In this document: one piece after another, positions 24,255 to 33,459 of the stretch
Layout of the letters: each line of letters begins with the position of its first letter
Position numbering within the stretch: the first letter of the stretch is position 1
Made by a program: the position numbers and the translations under genes
The notes under the pieces: generated by a model
Database searches by the model: none
What the model saw: the letters and a program-made list of their open reading frames with translations, nothing else
What the model was told of the DNA's origin: nothing
Source: Archangium violaceum
Lineage (GTDB): Bacteria; Myxococcota; Myxococcia; Myxococcales; Myxococcaceae
Reading direction: 5' to 3'
NCBI RefSeq assembly: GCF_016887565.1
Contig: NZ_CP069396.1
Span: 186,001 to 250,000 of the forward strand
Length of the DNA stretch: 64,000 bases

Positions 24255-25844
24255 TCACTTCCTGGAGGCCGCATCCACGGCGGCCTCGGTCACGTCCAGC
24301 CGGGCCTTCCACGGATCGGGCTGGGCGACCGGCTCTCCGCTCGCCGAGAAGTCCAGGAGCACGTCCGTGGCGGCTTCATATCGAGGCCACTGGGGCAGGC
24401 CCTGCCCGTTCGGGTCTCCCGTCCTGGCGAAGTTGGCGAAGTAGGTGTTGGCCACGCGTCCGACCTGTCGGTCGCGGTCGGTCGTCTTCGCCTCGTACTT
24501 GAGCTCGACCGTGTCGAAGACATAGGGAATCTCGGTCGCGTGCGGAGCCCCGGTCTTCCACTCGTCGCGCATGGAGTCGGCGACGTAGGAGAAGCGGTAA
24601 TGCCAGGCGGGAATCCCCTGGGAAGCCACGGCGCGGGCCGTGTACCGCGCGGGCTCGAGCATGAGGCGATCCATCCCGATGAGGGCGACCAGGGTCTGTA
24701 CGTCTGCCTTCCCGTCCGGGTCATAGGTGGCACGGGCCGCCGCCTTGTCGGGGAAGAGCGCGAACGCCTCGTCCCGGGTCCGGGCGGAGAGGAAGCCGAT
24801 GTCCGCGCGGGTGGCGCCCACCATGACCGGCACCTGGGCCCAGCGGCCGGCGCGATAGGCGGCGTCCGGCCACTCGACGACGAGCTGCCCGTCGAGCATC
24901 GGGCCCGAGTAGGTGGGCACGTTCAGGGTCATCAAGTTGAAATCGCAGAGCCGCTCCGCGGGCAGGGCGCGCAGCGCGGCCAGGGCCTCCGGGCCGGTCC
25001 GCTGGATGCCGACGCTCCGGGCGAACTCCACGCCGATCGACTCCGCCGAGCGCGGCCCGCCCGGGGTGTCCTCGCTCAGCCTGCTTCCGCCGAGCAGCGG
25101 GCCGCGTCCGCCACCGGACATGATGATGGCCTTGTGGAACAGCCCTCGTGATTTCGGAGAGGTCAGCAGGGTGTGGACCGAGCCGCCGCCAGCGGACTCG
25201 CCGAAGACGGTGATGTTGTTCGGGTCTCCCCCGAAGGCGGCGATGTTGTCGCGCACCCACTCCAGGGCGGCGATCTGATCCATGTAGCCGAAGTTGCCGG
25301 TGGGAGCGCCTCCCGCCTCGGCCGTCAGCGCCGGGTGGGCGAAGAAGCCCAGCCGCCCGAGGCGGTAGTTGAAGCTGACCAGCACCACGCCCTGCCTGGC
25401 GAAGCGCGAGCCGTCGTACACGGCCGGGGAGGCGCCACCGTTCACGAAGCCGCCGCCGTAGATCCACACCATCACCGGCAGCTTGCCGTCCTTGGGCGCC
25501 TCGGCCGCGCGCCAGACATTGAGCGTCAGACAGTCCTCGGCGGGAGACGTGCCCAACGGGGCGGCGTCGGCCGCGAAGGGGATCTGCATGCAGTCGTGAC
25601 CGAAGGCGGTGGCCTGGCGCACGCCGCTCCACTCCTGGACGGGTTGGGGCGGGCGCCAGCGCAGGTCGCCCACGGGGGGCGCGGCGAAGGGGATGCCCTT
25701 GAAGGACAGGACGCCGTCTCGCACCGAGCCCTGCACGACGCCTCCGGAGACGCGCACCTGATGGGGCGCGGTGGCGCTCTGGACCGTTGCGCACCCGGAG
25801 AGCATTCCCGCCAGCGCCGCCAACATCACCCTCGCAGGCTTCAT
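24255..25844 (-). CDS. Type-B carboxylesterase lipoprotein
   Basis: A 529-residue carboxylesterase/lipase family B enzyme, exported as a lipoprotein (LAALAGMLSGC lipobox). It has the oxyanion hole GGGFVNGG, the family signature EDCLTLNVW, nucleophile Ser in FGESAGGGSVH, and catalytic Glu and His regions (WKTGAPHATEIPYVFDTVEL supplies the His). It hydrolyses carboxylic esters outside the cytoplasmic membrane. The ATG at 25844 has a strong GGAGGAGG site; an earlier GTG/ATG in frame is not needed. It is convergent with the alkene reductase. Confidence 0.93.
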   Translation of the reverse strand: MKPARVMLAALAGMLSGCATVQSATAPHQVRVSGGVVQGSVRDGVLSFKGIPFAAPPVGDLRWRPPQPVQEWSGVRQATAFGHDCMQIPFAADAAPLGTSPAEDCLTLNVWRAAEAPKDGKLPVMVWIYGGGFVNGGASPAVYDGSRFARQGVVLVSFNYRLGRLGFFAHPALTAEAGGAPTGNFGYMDQIAALEWVRDNIAAFGGDPNNITVFGESAGGGSVHTLLTSPKSRGLFHKAIIMSGGGRGPLLGGSRLSEDTPGGPRSAESIGVEFARSVGIQRTGPEALAALRALPAERLCDFNLMTLNVPTYSGPMLDGQLVVEWPDAAYRAGRWAQVPVMVGATRADIGFLSARTRDEAFALFPDKAAARATYDPDGKADVQTLVALIGMDRLMLEPARYTARAVASQGIPAWHYRFSYVADSMRDEWKTGAPHATEIPYVFDTVELKYEAKTTDRDRQVGRVANTYFANFARTGDPNGQGLPQWPRYEAATDVLLDFSASGEPVAQPDPWKARLDVTEAAVDAASRK

Positions 25845-26076
25845 GGATTCCTCCTCCAACTCAGTCCCCGCGCGGGCGGGAGCTCTCCTCGACGGAGGGA
25901 GGATACTCGTCCCAGAAGATGGGCGAACCGACTGGCTGGAGAACTCGAAGCCGCTCTTTTTTTGGATGGCGAGGCGCGAGAACCCTCTTCCAGGAAGAAG
26001 GGGTTATCCGGCATTGTGACTCCTTCTACAAGAAAATGGGAAACCGGTAAGTCCACTTTTTCAAGGAGACGGTTGC

Positions 26077-27531
26077 ATGCGCTCGAAGCTGCGGTCCACG
26101 TTCATGACGGTGATGTTGGGAGTCGCGCTGGCGGAAGGTGCCGCGCTCGCGGAGACCCCGAAGGAGTCCGCCGAGGCGTCCGTGCGTGCCGTCGCGCCGG
26201 GGAGCGCGAGCGCCGTGCGCTGGTCGGAGGAGCTCTCCACGGGAGAGGGCACGGGCGAGCTGGTGCGCACCCGGGACGGTCTGTTGTTCGAGCCCTACGC
26301 CGTCATGCGCAGGCCCGAAGGGCAGCTCAGCCTCACGGGCCTCTACACCTTCCCGGCGCGCAGGCTGGAGCAGCCGGTGGATACGATCCGGCCGGTGCTC
26401 CAGACGAAGGCGCTCCTGGGGACGGGGGTCGAAGTGGACGTCCGGGTGCGGACGGAGAGCGGTGCCTGGACGGAGTGGCGCACCTCCAGCGCGGGAGAGG
26501 CCGTGCGTCTTCCCCGTGCGGGCACGGAGGTGCAGGTGAGGCTCGCGCTGCTGGCGGACGAGCACGGCCGCGGTCCCGTGGTGCATGAGGTGGCGCTGGA
26601 GGGAACGCTGGAGGGTGGCCCCGAGGCGGACGCCCAGCCCCTGGCGGCGTTGACCTACCGCATCTACGCCACGCGCGAGGGTCTGGTGGGCGGCACGACG
26701 GCCAACGGCCATGTCATCAAGTCGTATGACCGTTTCGTCGCGCTGCCGTCGCGCCGGGCGCTCGCGAGCAATGGAGGCAGCGAGTACCAGGTGCGCGTGT
26801 GCTACCCGGTGACGGGCAAGTGCACGACCGCGTCCGTCTGGGACGTGGGGCCCTGGAACACGAAGGATGACTACTGGAATCCCTCCAGCGTGCGCGAGAT
26901 GTGGAAGGACCTGCCGCAGGGCAAGCCCGAGTCCCAGGCCGCGTACCAGGATGGCTACAACGGCGGGTTGGATCAGTTCGGGCGCCGGCCGGCCAACCCC
27001 GCGGGCATCGACCTGGCCGATGGGACGTTCTGGACGGACCTGGGGATGAGCAACAACGACTGGGTCAACGTGACGTACCTGTGGACGTCGGGCGGTGGGA
27101 CGACCACGGGCCTCATCATCGACAGCAACAACACCAGCAACGACACCACCAAGGGCTACATCCAGTTGGCGGGCACCAGCTGGACCTCGTCCACGAACGT
27201 GGCGGGCTACTACGGCTCGGGCTACTACGCCTCGGCCACGGCGGCCGTCTCGGAGCCGGCGACGTTCTGGTTCTACCTGCCGGCGGCGGCCACCAAGACG
27301 ATCGACGCCTGGTGGACCTCGGCCAGCGACCGCTCGACGACGGCGCCCTTCATCGTCTGGAACGCCAGTGGCACCCAGCTGGCCACCGTGAAGGTGAACC
27401 AGCAGCTCAACGGCGGCAGGTGGAACACGCTCGGCACGTGGAGCTTCACGGCGGGCTGGAACAAGGTGCAGCTGAGCCGCTGGACCACGGCGGGCTATTA
27501 CGTCATCGCCGACGCCATCCAGGTGCGGTGA
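26077..27531 (+). CDS. Secreted protein with C-terminal golvesin-like domain
   Basis: A 484-residue exported protein. A signal peptide (about residues 1-25) precedes a beta-rich N-terminal domain. A central part follows with [28 protein letters not shown] and [26 protein letters not shown]. The C-terminal golvesin/xanthan-lyase CBD-like domain (about 350-484) reads [40 protein letters not shown] and [24 protein letters not shown]. Such domains bind polysaccharide or peptidoglycan-like surfaces. The central DVGPWN region is seen in peptidoglycan-associated secreted proteins; activity is unproven. AAGGAG lies seven bases before the ATG. Confidence 0.8.
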   Translation: MRSKLRSTFMTVMLGVALAEGAALAETPKESAEASVRAVAPGSASAVRWSEELSTGEGTGELVRTRDGLLFEPYAVMRRPEGQLSLTGLYTFPARRLEQPVDTIRPVLQTKALLGTGVEVDVRVRTESGAWTEWRTSSAGEAVRLPRAGTEVQVRLALLADEHGRGPVVHEVALEGTLEGGPEADAQPLAALTYRIYATREGLVGGTTANGHVIKSYDRFVALPSRRALASNGGSEYQVRVCYPVTGKCTTASVWDVGPWNTKDDYWNPSSVREMWKDLPQGKPESQAAYQDGYNGGLDQFGRRPANPAGIDLADGTFWTDLGMSNNDWVNVTYLWTSGGGTTTGLIIDSNNTSNDTTKGYIQLAGTSWTSSTNVAGYYGSGYYASATAAVSEPATFWFYLPAAATKTIDAWWTSASDRSTTAPFIVWNASGTQLATVKVNQQLNGGRWNTLGTWSFTAGWNKVQLSRWTTAGYYVIADAIQVR

Positions 27532-27547
27532 GGACCCGGACGTAGCG

Positions 27548-27577
27548 GGTGGAGCGCGGCGCCCGGCCGCGCCCACC
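27548..27577. terminator. Hairpin between convergent genes
   Basis: GGTGG-A-GCGCGGC pairs with GCCGCGC-CCACC (one bulged A), overlapping the stop codon of the convergent TIMP-like gene. It probably ends transcription from the golvesin-domain gene. Confidence 0.45.
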
Positions 27578-28572
27578 TACTTCTCGCCGGTGACGACCTG
27601 ACAGCTATGCCGCTCCGTGTACTGGCGCATGGGGCGGCATTGGAGCACGGGCGCGCCGGCCTTGGGGGAACCGCGCAGCGGCTGGAGCTTCTTGGAGAGC
27701 GTGCAGCTCGGCGCGTTGGGGTCCTTCCAACCGCAGGTGGCCGCCGTCAGGCGCTCGAGCGGCATCCACTTCGCGGCACGGCTCTTCTCCTCGTCGCACA
27801 CCTCCTCTTCGGGGCCGGGCTTGATGCACCGGAACGCGAACCTCGCCTCGTCGCTCGTGGGCGCCAGCCGCTCGCACCACCGGCGGATGATCGCCCTCCG
27901 GCACGGCTCGTCCGTGGGGACGACCTCGTGTGACGTCTGGACGAGCTGGAACGCTCGATTGTCCCGGGTCATCCCCACCTCGACGACGACGCGGTCGTCG
28001 CCGCCGGGGCCAGGAGTCCGGAAGGGGCGCTGCTCCTCGTAGGCCCGGCGCGCTGCATCCGCTCCCAGGATGGGGACGCCCGCGACGGTGTCCACGTCAC
28101 AGGGCTTGCAGGTCACCACCTCACGCCGCAGGGCCACGGGAGTGACGGGAGCCTTCCCCGTGCGGAGCCACGTCAGCTCCATGTCATCCGCCCGGGCCTG
28201 GACCTGCCGGGTCCGTGTGCACAGTCTCACGCTCGTGGGCTGGCCATGGGCGTACACCAGGTAGTCGTTTCCCTTCTTGAACGGGAAGGTGCAGTCGCCT
28301 CCGCCGCCGGAGGGGAGCTGGAGCCGGGTGCCCACCGCGAGCTCCCCCTCTCCCTTGAACACCTCGAGCACCTCCACGGTCGCGGTGCCGCCACTGCGCA
28401 ACCCATCGGCCGCGTGGACGCGGGCGAGGTAGACGTGGCTCGCCTTGTCGCGAGCGGTCCGGAACGCCTGGGCGGGCGGGGCATGGGGGGATTCGCTCAC
28501 GCACCGGCAGGCGTGTGACACCTGGGGCCACAGCCCGAGCAGAACACCGAGCACCACGACGGCCAGTCGCAT
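27577..28572 (-). CDS. Secreted TIMP/netrin-like cysteine-rich protein
   Basis: A 331-residue exported protein. The signal peptide ends at SHA, leaving mature CRCVSESPH, the N-terminal Cys-x-Cys that defines tissue-inhibitor-of-metalloproteinase-like (NTR fold) domains. The following sequence fits the fold: SHVYLARVHAADGL..TATVEVLEVFKGEGELAVGTRLQL, CTFPFKKGNDYLVYAHGQPTSVRLCTRTRQVQ. The second half holds about eight more Cys and is of unknown fold. The ATG at 28572, with GGAG seven bases upstream, is preferred to the adjacent GTG. Bacterial TIMP-like proteins are suspected protease inhibitors or adhesion factors. Confidence 0.72.
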   Translation of the reverse strand: MRLAVVVLGVLLGLWPQVSHACRCVSESPHAPPAQAFRTARDKASHVYLARVHAADGLRSGGTATVEVLEVFKGEGELAVGTRLQLPSGGGGDCTFPFKKGNDYLVYAHGQPTSVRLCTRTRQVQARADDMELTWLRTGKAPVTPVALRREVVTCKPCDVDTVAGVPILGADAARRAYEEQRPFRTPGPGGDDRVVVEVGMTRDNRAFQLVQTSHEVVPTDEPCRRAIIRRWCERLAPTSDEARFAFRCIKPGPEEEVCDEEKSRAAKWMPLERLTAATCGWKDPNAPSCTLSKKLQPLRGSPKAGAPVLQCRPMRQYTERHSCQVVTGEK

Positions 28573-28597
28573 CACGAAACTCCGGGGGATTGGCGCG

Positions 28598-29797
28598 TCA
28601 CGCCTCCGGCTGTTCCACCGGAATCTGCTCCGGCTGGCGCGAGGTGTCCACCCAACCGGCGCTGGCCACGACGAAGGTCAGGAAGACCACGAGCATTCCG
28701 AGCGCGAGGGACAGGCCCGCCACGTCCGCCACGAAGCCCACCAGCGGAGGGCCGGCCAGGAAGCCGCCATAGCCCGCCGTGGACATGGCGGCGATGGCCA
28801 GGCCCGAGGGCATTCCCGGCGTGCGGCCGGCGGCGCTGAACATCTGCGGGCTCATGTTGGACAGGCCCAGGCCCATGCAGCCGAACCCGACCACCGCGGC
28901 CAGGGGATGGTGGAGCAGCAGCGCCGCGCCCAGTCCTCCGGCGGCCAGCACCCCTCCGGTGCGCAGCAGGGTCACCGGGCTGAAGGCCGCGGCCAGCCGA
29001 TCCCCCACCAGCCGCCCGGCGGTCATGGTCAGCGAGAACACGGCATAGCCCGCGCCCGCCAGGTGCGTGTCGGCGTTCAGCGCGTTGCGCAGGTAGACGG
29101 CGCTCCAGTCCGCCACCGCGCCCTCGGCGAGCAGGACGAGGAAGGCCAGCGCCCCCAGCATCAGCAGCGGCCCGCGCGGCATCACGAAGAAGGGCGTGTT
29201 GCCGCCGCTCCCGGCCGAGCCCGGCCCGAGGAAGCGCGTGGCGATGGCGACGAGCAACAGCCCTCCTCCCGCCGCCACCACCATGTGCGTGGCCGGGGCG
29301 AGGCCCAGCTTGAGCGCCAGCATGGAGCACCCGGCTCCCACCAGTCCTCCGAGGCTGAACAAGGCATGCAGCGAGGAGAGGATGGGCCGGCCCATCCAGT
29401 TCTCGACGGCCACGCCATGGGCGTTCATCGACACATCCATGGCTCCGTTGGCGGCGCCGAAGGCCGCCAGGGCCAGCACGAGCGCGAGCTGGCTGGGCGC
29501 GCGCACCGGCAGGGCCGACAGCGCGCAGAAGAGCACGGAGGTGACGAGCGTCACCCGGGCGCTGCCCCACTTCCCGAGGAAGATGCCCGTGAGGGGCATG
29601 GACACCAGCGCTCCCCCGGCGACGGCGAGCAGCGCCAGTCCGAGCTCTCCGGCGCTCAGCCCCAGGCGCGCCTGGACGGTGGGGATGTGCGGCACCCAGC
29701 TCGCGAAGGCGAAGCCATTGACGAAGAAGATGGTGGCGATGGCGCTACGGCGGACCAGGGCCAGCCGCGCGTCGACGGGAAGGCTCGTTGCGTTCAT
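28598..29797 (-). CDS. MFS transporter (YbjJ-like)
   Basis: A 399-residue major facilitator with about 12 hydrophobic segments. It resembles the YbjJ/FucP-type group: FFVNGFAFASWVPHIPTVQARLGLSAGELGLALLAVAGGALVSMPLTG and SSLHALFSLGGLVGAGCSML. The substrate is unknown; sugars or small metabolites are typical. Its start overlaps the stop of the DeoR regulator gene (ATGA), so the two are translationally coupled. The next gene on this strand (TIMP-like) starts 25 bases after its stop and might be read through. Confidence 0.88.
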   Translation of the reverse strand: MNATSLPVDARLALVRRSAIATIFFVNGFAFASWVPHIPTVQARLGLSAGELGLALLAVAGGALVSMPLTGIFLGKWGSARVTLVTSVLFCALSALPVRAPSQLALVLALAAFGAANGAMDVSMNAHGVAVENWMGRPILSSLHALFSLGGLVGAGCSMLALKLGLAPATHMVVAAGGGLLLVAIATRFLGPGSAGSGGNTPFFVMPRGPLLMLGALAFLVLLAEGAVADWSAVYLRNALNADTHLAGAGYAVFSLTMTAGRLVGDRLAAAFSPVTLLRTGGVLAAGGLGAALLLHHPLAAVVGFGCMGLGLSNMSPQMFSAAGRTPGMPSGLAIAAMSTAGYGGFLAGPPLVGFVADVAGLSLALGMLVVFLTFVVASAGWVDTSRQPEQIPVEQPEA

Positions 29798-30588
29798 GCA
29801 GTGAGGATCCTGAGTTGGAGCTTGTGAAAGGGGGCGAGCAGGGCCTCGCTACTGCTGGCCTCCGTCACCAGGGTGGTCAGCCGGCTGGCGGGCGCCACCA
29901 CGAAGGGCGACACGGTCCCGAGCTTGTCCGCGGTGAGCACGGCGACGGTCTCGGTCGCGCTGTCGATCATGGCGCGCTTGGTCGTCGCCTCCTCGGCGTA
30001 CGCGGTGGAGATGCCTGTCTCCGCATGCAGGCTGCACACGCCCAAGAGACAGAGGTCCGCCCGCACCCGGCGCAGGGCCTCCACCGTGTCGGCTCCCACC
30101 AATGTCAGGGCTCCAGGGTGGAGTCGGCCCCCGACCAGATGGACCTCGAGGCCCGAATAGTCTGCCAGCGCCACCGCCACGGTAGGGCTGGGAGTGATGA
30201 TTGTCGCGCGCAGATCCGCTGGCAGGGCGCGTGTCACTTCCAACAGCGTGGTGCCTCCATCCAGGAACACCACCTGTCCGGAGCGGATCAACCCGGCGGC
30301 GACCCGGGCCACGGCCTGCTTCGCCGGTTGGGGCGTCCCGAAGGCTCGACCCACGGACCCCTGGGTGATGGGCAGGGCCCCGCCATGCACCCGCTTGAGC
30401 AGGCCCGCCTCGTCCAGGTCCTTCAGGTCCCTCCGGATGGTGTCCTCGGAAACCTGCAACATCCGGCAGAGATCCTGGGCCAGCACCCGGCCTCGAAGAC
30501 CGAGCTGTTCGAGGATGAGGCGCCGACGCTCGTCGGGCAGCAGGACCGGGGCAGGGGCTTCTGGGACGACTGGAGGTTGCGGGCTCAT
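29794..30588 (-). CDS. DeoR/GlpR-family transcriptional regulator
   Basis: A 264-residue DeoR-family repressor: helix-turn-helix ERRRLILEQLGLRGRVLAQDLCRMLQVSEDTIRRDLKDLDEAGLLKRVHGGAL, then a sugar-phosphate-isomerase-like effector domain (IRSGQVVFLDGGTTLLEVTRAL, LVGADTVEALRRVRADLCLLGVCSLHAETGISTAYAEEA). It presumably senses a sugar phosphate and controls the coupled MFS transporter. A set of TGAA-type motifs upstream (30600-30732) may be its own operators. Confidence 0.9.
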   Translation of the reverse strand: MSPQPPVVPEAPAPVLLPDERRRLILEQLGLRGRVLAQDLCRMLQVSEDTIRRDLKDLDEAGLLKRVHGGALPITQGSVGRAFGTPQPAKQAVARVAAGLIRSGQVVFLDGGTTLLEVTRALPADLRATIITPSPTVAVALADYSGLEVHLVGGRLHPGALTLVGADTVEALRRVRADLCLLGVCSLHAETGISTAYAEEATTKRAMIDSATETVAVLTADKLGTVSPFVVAPASRLTTLVTEASSSEALLAPFHKLQLRILTA

Positions 30589-30599
30589 GCGTTCATTCT

Positions 30600-30732
30600 A
30601 CGTGAACACGCATCTTCCCGCATATTTCATGTGAAAACCAAGAAGAATCCGCGTGAATCCGGCAGGAAACGCGTTGTTCCCGGGCAAAACCCATGATATT
30701 CCGGCATCTGTCGAGATGAACACGCGGGTTCA
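30600..30732. promoter_or_regulatory. Repeated TGAA-type motifs upstream of the DeoR operon
   Basis: Four similar words, CGTGAACACGC (30601), ATGTGAAAACC (30629), GCGTGAATCCG (30651) and GATGAACACGC (30715), lie upstream of the DeoR start on the + strand reading. DeoR proteins often bind several short repeats in their own promoter. The rest of the 630-base gap before the azasugar operon (30589-31219) holds the palindrome and promoter listed below; I see nothing certain between 30733 and 31046. Confidence 0.35.
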
Positions 30733-31046
30733 TGCAGCGCGGTACGCGGGACGAGGTGGCGCCTCGGTCCAGGTCCAGGGCCCCCGGGAGCACGCAGCGC
30801 GGGGCCGTCAGGAGCACGGAGTGTTTGACCCGATTTGTCCGCCAGCCCCCTCTTCACCGCCATCAGGATGATGCGCGGCGAGGGGCCCAGGCGGGCCGCG
30901 GCGCGTGTGAGTGGCCGCTGCCCGGAGGACGACACGCGAGGTGTTCGCGACGTCAGTCTTTTCGTGCGCGCGCCCTGTCAACCCCCATGTGAGTGATTGA
31001 CAGTTTGAAGCTAGAGATTCGGGCGCATGGCGCACGCCGTGCCAGC

Positions 31047-31067
31047 CATTGGAGAAAATTTCCAATG
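31047..31067. promoter_or_regulatory. Operator-like palindrome before the azasugar operon
   Basis: CATTGGA (31047-31053) and TCCAATG (31061-31067), separated by seven AT-rich bases, form a 21-base inverted repeat. It lies about 57 bases upstream of the proposed -35 box, where an activator would bind. Confidence 0.45.
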
Positions 31068-31123
31068 ACAGGCCTTCCAATCTTCTCGCCCGCAGGAAAA
31101 AACATCTGACAACTTCATGTCAC

Positions 31124-31151
31124 TTGCGATGTTTTGAACCTTCCGTATAAA
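31124..31151 (+). promoter_or_regulatory. Sigma-70-type promoter of the azasugar operon
   Basis: TTGCGA (31124-31129), a 16-base spacer, and TATAAA (31146-31151) in an AT-rich patch unusual for this genome. The start codon of the first operon gene is about 70 bases downstream, leaving a short leader with no obvious riboswitch. Confidence 0.55.
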
Positions 31152-31219
31152 GACTCGCGAGCCGTGAGGATCCGGTGAAAGCCGGAAGACGTGTTATCGC
31201 GGTTTCATCAACAGGAGGC

Positions 31220-32536
31220 ATGACAACCGTGGGAAATGCAGCCAAGTCCGTGGTGCAGGACGGGGAGAAGTTCGTTCAGCGGGACGTGCGTAAAAACATC
31301 TATTACGACGTCAGTGACCTGGTCATGGAGCGGGGCCAGGGCGTCTACCTCTATGACTCGGACGGCAAGGAATACATCGACTGCGCGTCGGCGACCTTCA
31401 ACCTCATCCTTGGCTACACCAACCATGAGGTGCTCTCGGCGGTGAAGAAGCAGGCGGACAGCCTGGTTCACGTCACCTCGAGCTTCCAGACGGGCCCCAT
31501 CAACGAGGTGGTGCAGCGGCTGGTGGACCTGGCGCCCAAGAACCTGACCAAGGTTCACCCGAAGGTCTGCAGCGGCTCCACCGCGAACGAGGGCGCCATC
31601 AAGATGGCGCAGAACTTCAACGGCGGCCGTGACGTCATCTCCCTGTTCCGCAGCCACCTGGGACAGACGATGATGATGGCGAGCCTGTCGGGCAATGCCT
31701 TCCGCAAGGAGCCGTTCCCGAACCTGTTCCCGGGCGGCATCCAGGTGCCGGACCCCTACTGCTACCGTTGCTTCTACAAGCAGAAGCCGGAGACGTGCAA
31801 TTTCCTGTGCGTCGAGCGCATCAATGACTTCATCGACTATGGCAGCACCGGCAAGGTGGCCTGCATGGTGGTGGAGCCCATCTCCGGCAATGGCGGCAAC
31901 ATCATGCCGCCTCCCGGCTACTTCCAGGCGCTCAAGAAGCTGTGCGACGAGCGCGGCATTGCCCTCATCTTCGACGAAATCCAGACGGGCTTCGGCCGCA
32001 CCGGCCACATGTTCGCCGCGGACTACTACGGCGTGCAGCCCCACATCATGACGGTGGCCAAGGGCCTGGGTGGCACCGGCTTCCAGATCGCCGCCATCAT
32101 GACCGAGGAGAAGTACGGCGGCCTCGAGGGCCACCACCACTCCTTCACCTACGGCGCCAACGTGCTGGCCGCGGCCGCCGCCGCCAAGACGCTGGAGATC
32201 GTCGCCCGCCCCGGCTTCCTCGGCAACGTGCGGGTGGTGGGCGAGTACATCATGGGCCGCCTGCACAAGATGAAGGAGCGCTTCTCCTTCATCGGCGACG
32301 TGCGCGGCGCGGGCCTGATGATCGGCATCGAGATCGTCGACCAGGACGGCGAGCCGGATGTGGCGCTCACCAACAAGATCGCCAAGAGCGGCATGCACTA
32401 CGGCATCATCCTGCGCACCTCGCGCTACGGGTTCGGCAACGTCTTCAAGATCCGCCCGCCGCTCATCATCACCCCGGACGAGGCGGTCAAGCTGTGCGAC
32501 CAGCTCGAGAAGTGCCTGGCCGAGGTGAAGAAGTAA
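31220..32536 (+). CDS. gabT1: Class III aminotransferase, GabT1-like (azasugar pathway step 1)
   Basis: A 438-residue PLP-dependent class III aminotransferase: ligand Asp252 in FDEIQTGFGRTG, PLP Lys281 in TVAKGLGG, SGSTANEGAIKMA for the phosphate cup, and a Cys-x2-Cys insert (PDPYCYRC...ETCNFLC). In Bacillus azasugar clusters GabT1 transaminates fructose 6-phosphate to 2-amino-2-deoxymannitol 6-phosphate. The order aminotransferase, phosphatase, dehydrogenase here matches that cluster. The ATG at 31220 lies only one base after AGGAGG, so the GTG at 31229 (ten bases after it) may be the real start. The stop overlaps the next start (TAATG). Confidence 0.8.
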   Translation: MTTVGNAAKSVVQDGEKFVQRDVRKNIYYDVSDLVMERGQGVYLYDSDGKEYIDCASATFNLILGYTNHEVLSAVKKQADSLVHVTSSFQTGPINEVVQRLVDLAPKNLTKVHPKVCSGSTANEGAIKMAQNFNGGRDVISLFRSHLGQTMMMASLSGNAFRKEPFPNLFPGGIQVPDPYCYRCFYKQKPETCNFLCVERINDFIDYGSTGKVACMVVEPISGNGGNIMPPPGYFQALKKLCDERGIALIFDEIQTGFGRTGHMFAADYYGVQPHIMTVAKGLGGTGFQIAAIMTEEKYGGLEGHHHSFTYGANVLAAAAAAKTLEIVARPGFLGNVRVVGEYIMGRLHKMKERFSFIGDVRGAGLMIGIEIVDQDGEPDVALTNKIAKSGMHYGIILRTSRYGFGNVFKIRPPLIITPDEAVKLCDQLEKCLAEVKK

Positions 32537-33444
32537 TGCAGCGCTACCTCATCGAGATGGCCGCGTACGTGCGCGAGGCCGTCCTCAACACCAAGGGCAC
32601 GCTGAAGAACCGGCAGGTCAACGGCTACTCGCCGGGCGGCGATGCGCAGTTCGACATCGACGAGGTGGCGGAGTCGGCCGTCTGGCGCTTCGCCCAGGAG
32701 CGAGGCGAGCCCATCGCCCTGTACTCCGAGGACGAGGGCCTGCGGCGCATCGGGGATCCGAAGTACGTGCTCATCGTGGACCCCATCGACGGCACCCGGC
32801 CGGCCGCGGCCGGACTGGAGATGGCGAACATCTCCATCGCCGCCGCGCGCTTCAAGGAGAACGCGCGAATCGACGACGTGGAGTTCGCCCTGCTGCAGGA
32901 GATCAAGTCCGGGGCGTTCATCTTCGCGGACCGCGCCAAGGACGGGCTCCTCTCCGAGGGCTACCGCACGCCGGTGCCCCGGCTGTCGAGCACCACCTCA
33001 CTGGAGCGGATGTTCTGGTCCATGGAGTTCAACGGGCACCCGGCCCAGATGATGACGAAGGCCTACGGGCACATCATCGACCGGTCCGCCAACACCGGTG
33101 GCGTGTTCGTCTTCAACAGCGCCTCCTACTCCATCTCGCGCGTCGTCACCGGCCAGCTCGATGCCTACGTGGACATCGGCAACCGGATCCTCAAGGACCA
33201 CCCCGCCACGAAGGCGGACTTCGAGCGGGTGGGCAACGGGAAGGTGCTGCACCTGTTCCCGTATGACATCGCGGCCAGCGTGCTCATCGCGGAGAAGGCG
33301 GGCATCATCATCACCGATGCCTACGGCAAGTCGCTCGGGTCGACCCTGCTGATGGACCTGTCGCCCGAGAACCAGCGGTCGTGCATCGCGGCCTCCACCC
33401 GGGAGCTGCACGGCCGGCTCCTGGACAGCATCCACTGGAAGTAA
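32536..33444 (+). CDS. yktC1: Inositol-monophosphatase-family phosphatase, YktC1-like (azasugar step 2)
   Basis: A 302-residue member of the IMPase/FBPase metal-dependent phosphatase superfamily. The metal-binding Glu-Asp pair lies in YSEDEG (Glu65, Glu67 area) and the signature VDPIDGT has Asp82/Asp85; a late Asp region is DAYVDIGNR. It is longer than typical IMPases and lacks the usual WDxAAG in canonical form (PYDIAAS, with IL before KDHPAT). YktC1 in Bacillus dephosphorylates the amino-hexitol phosphate made by GabT1; the same role is inferred. Start overlaps the aminotransferase stop; the dehydrogenase follows after 15 bases. Confidence 0.78.
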   Translation: MQRYLIEMAAYVREAVLNTKGTLKNRQVNGYSPGGDAQFDIDEVAESAVWRFAQERGEPIALYSEDEGLRRIGDPKYVLIVDPIDGTRPAAAGLEMANISIAAARFKENARIDDVEFALLQEIKSGAFIFADRAKDGLLSEGYRTPVPRLSSTTSLERMFWSMEFNGHPAQMMTKAYGHIIDRSANTGGVFVFNSASYSISRVVTGQLDAYVDIGNRILKDHPATKADFERVGNGKVLHLFPYDIAASVLIAEKAGIIITDAYGKSLGSTLLMDLSPENQRSCIAASTRELHGRLLDSIHWK

Positions 33445-33459
33445 CCGGAGAATCCCTAC

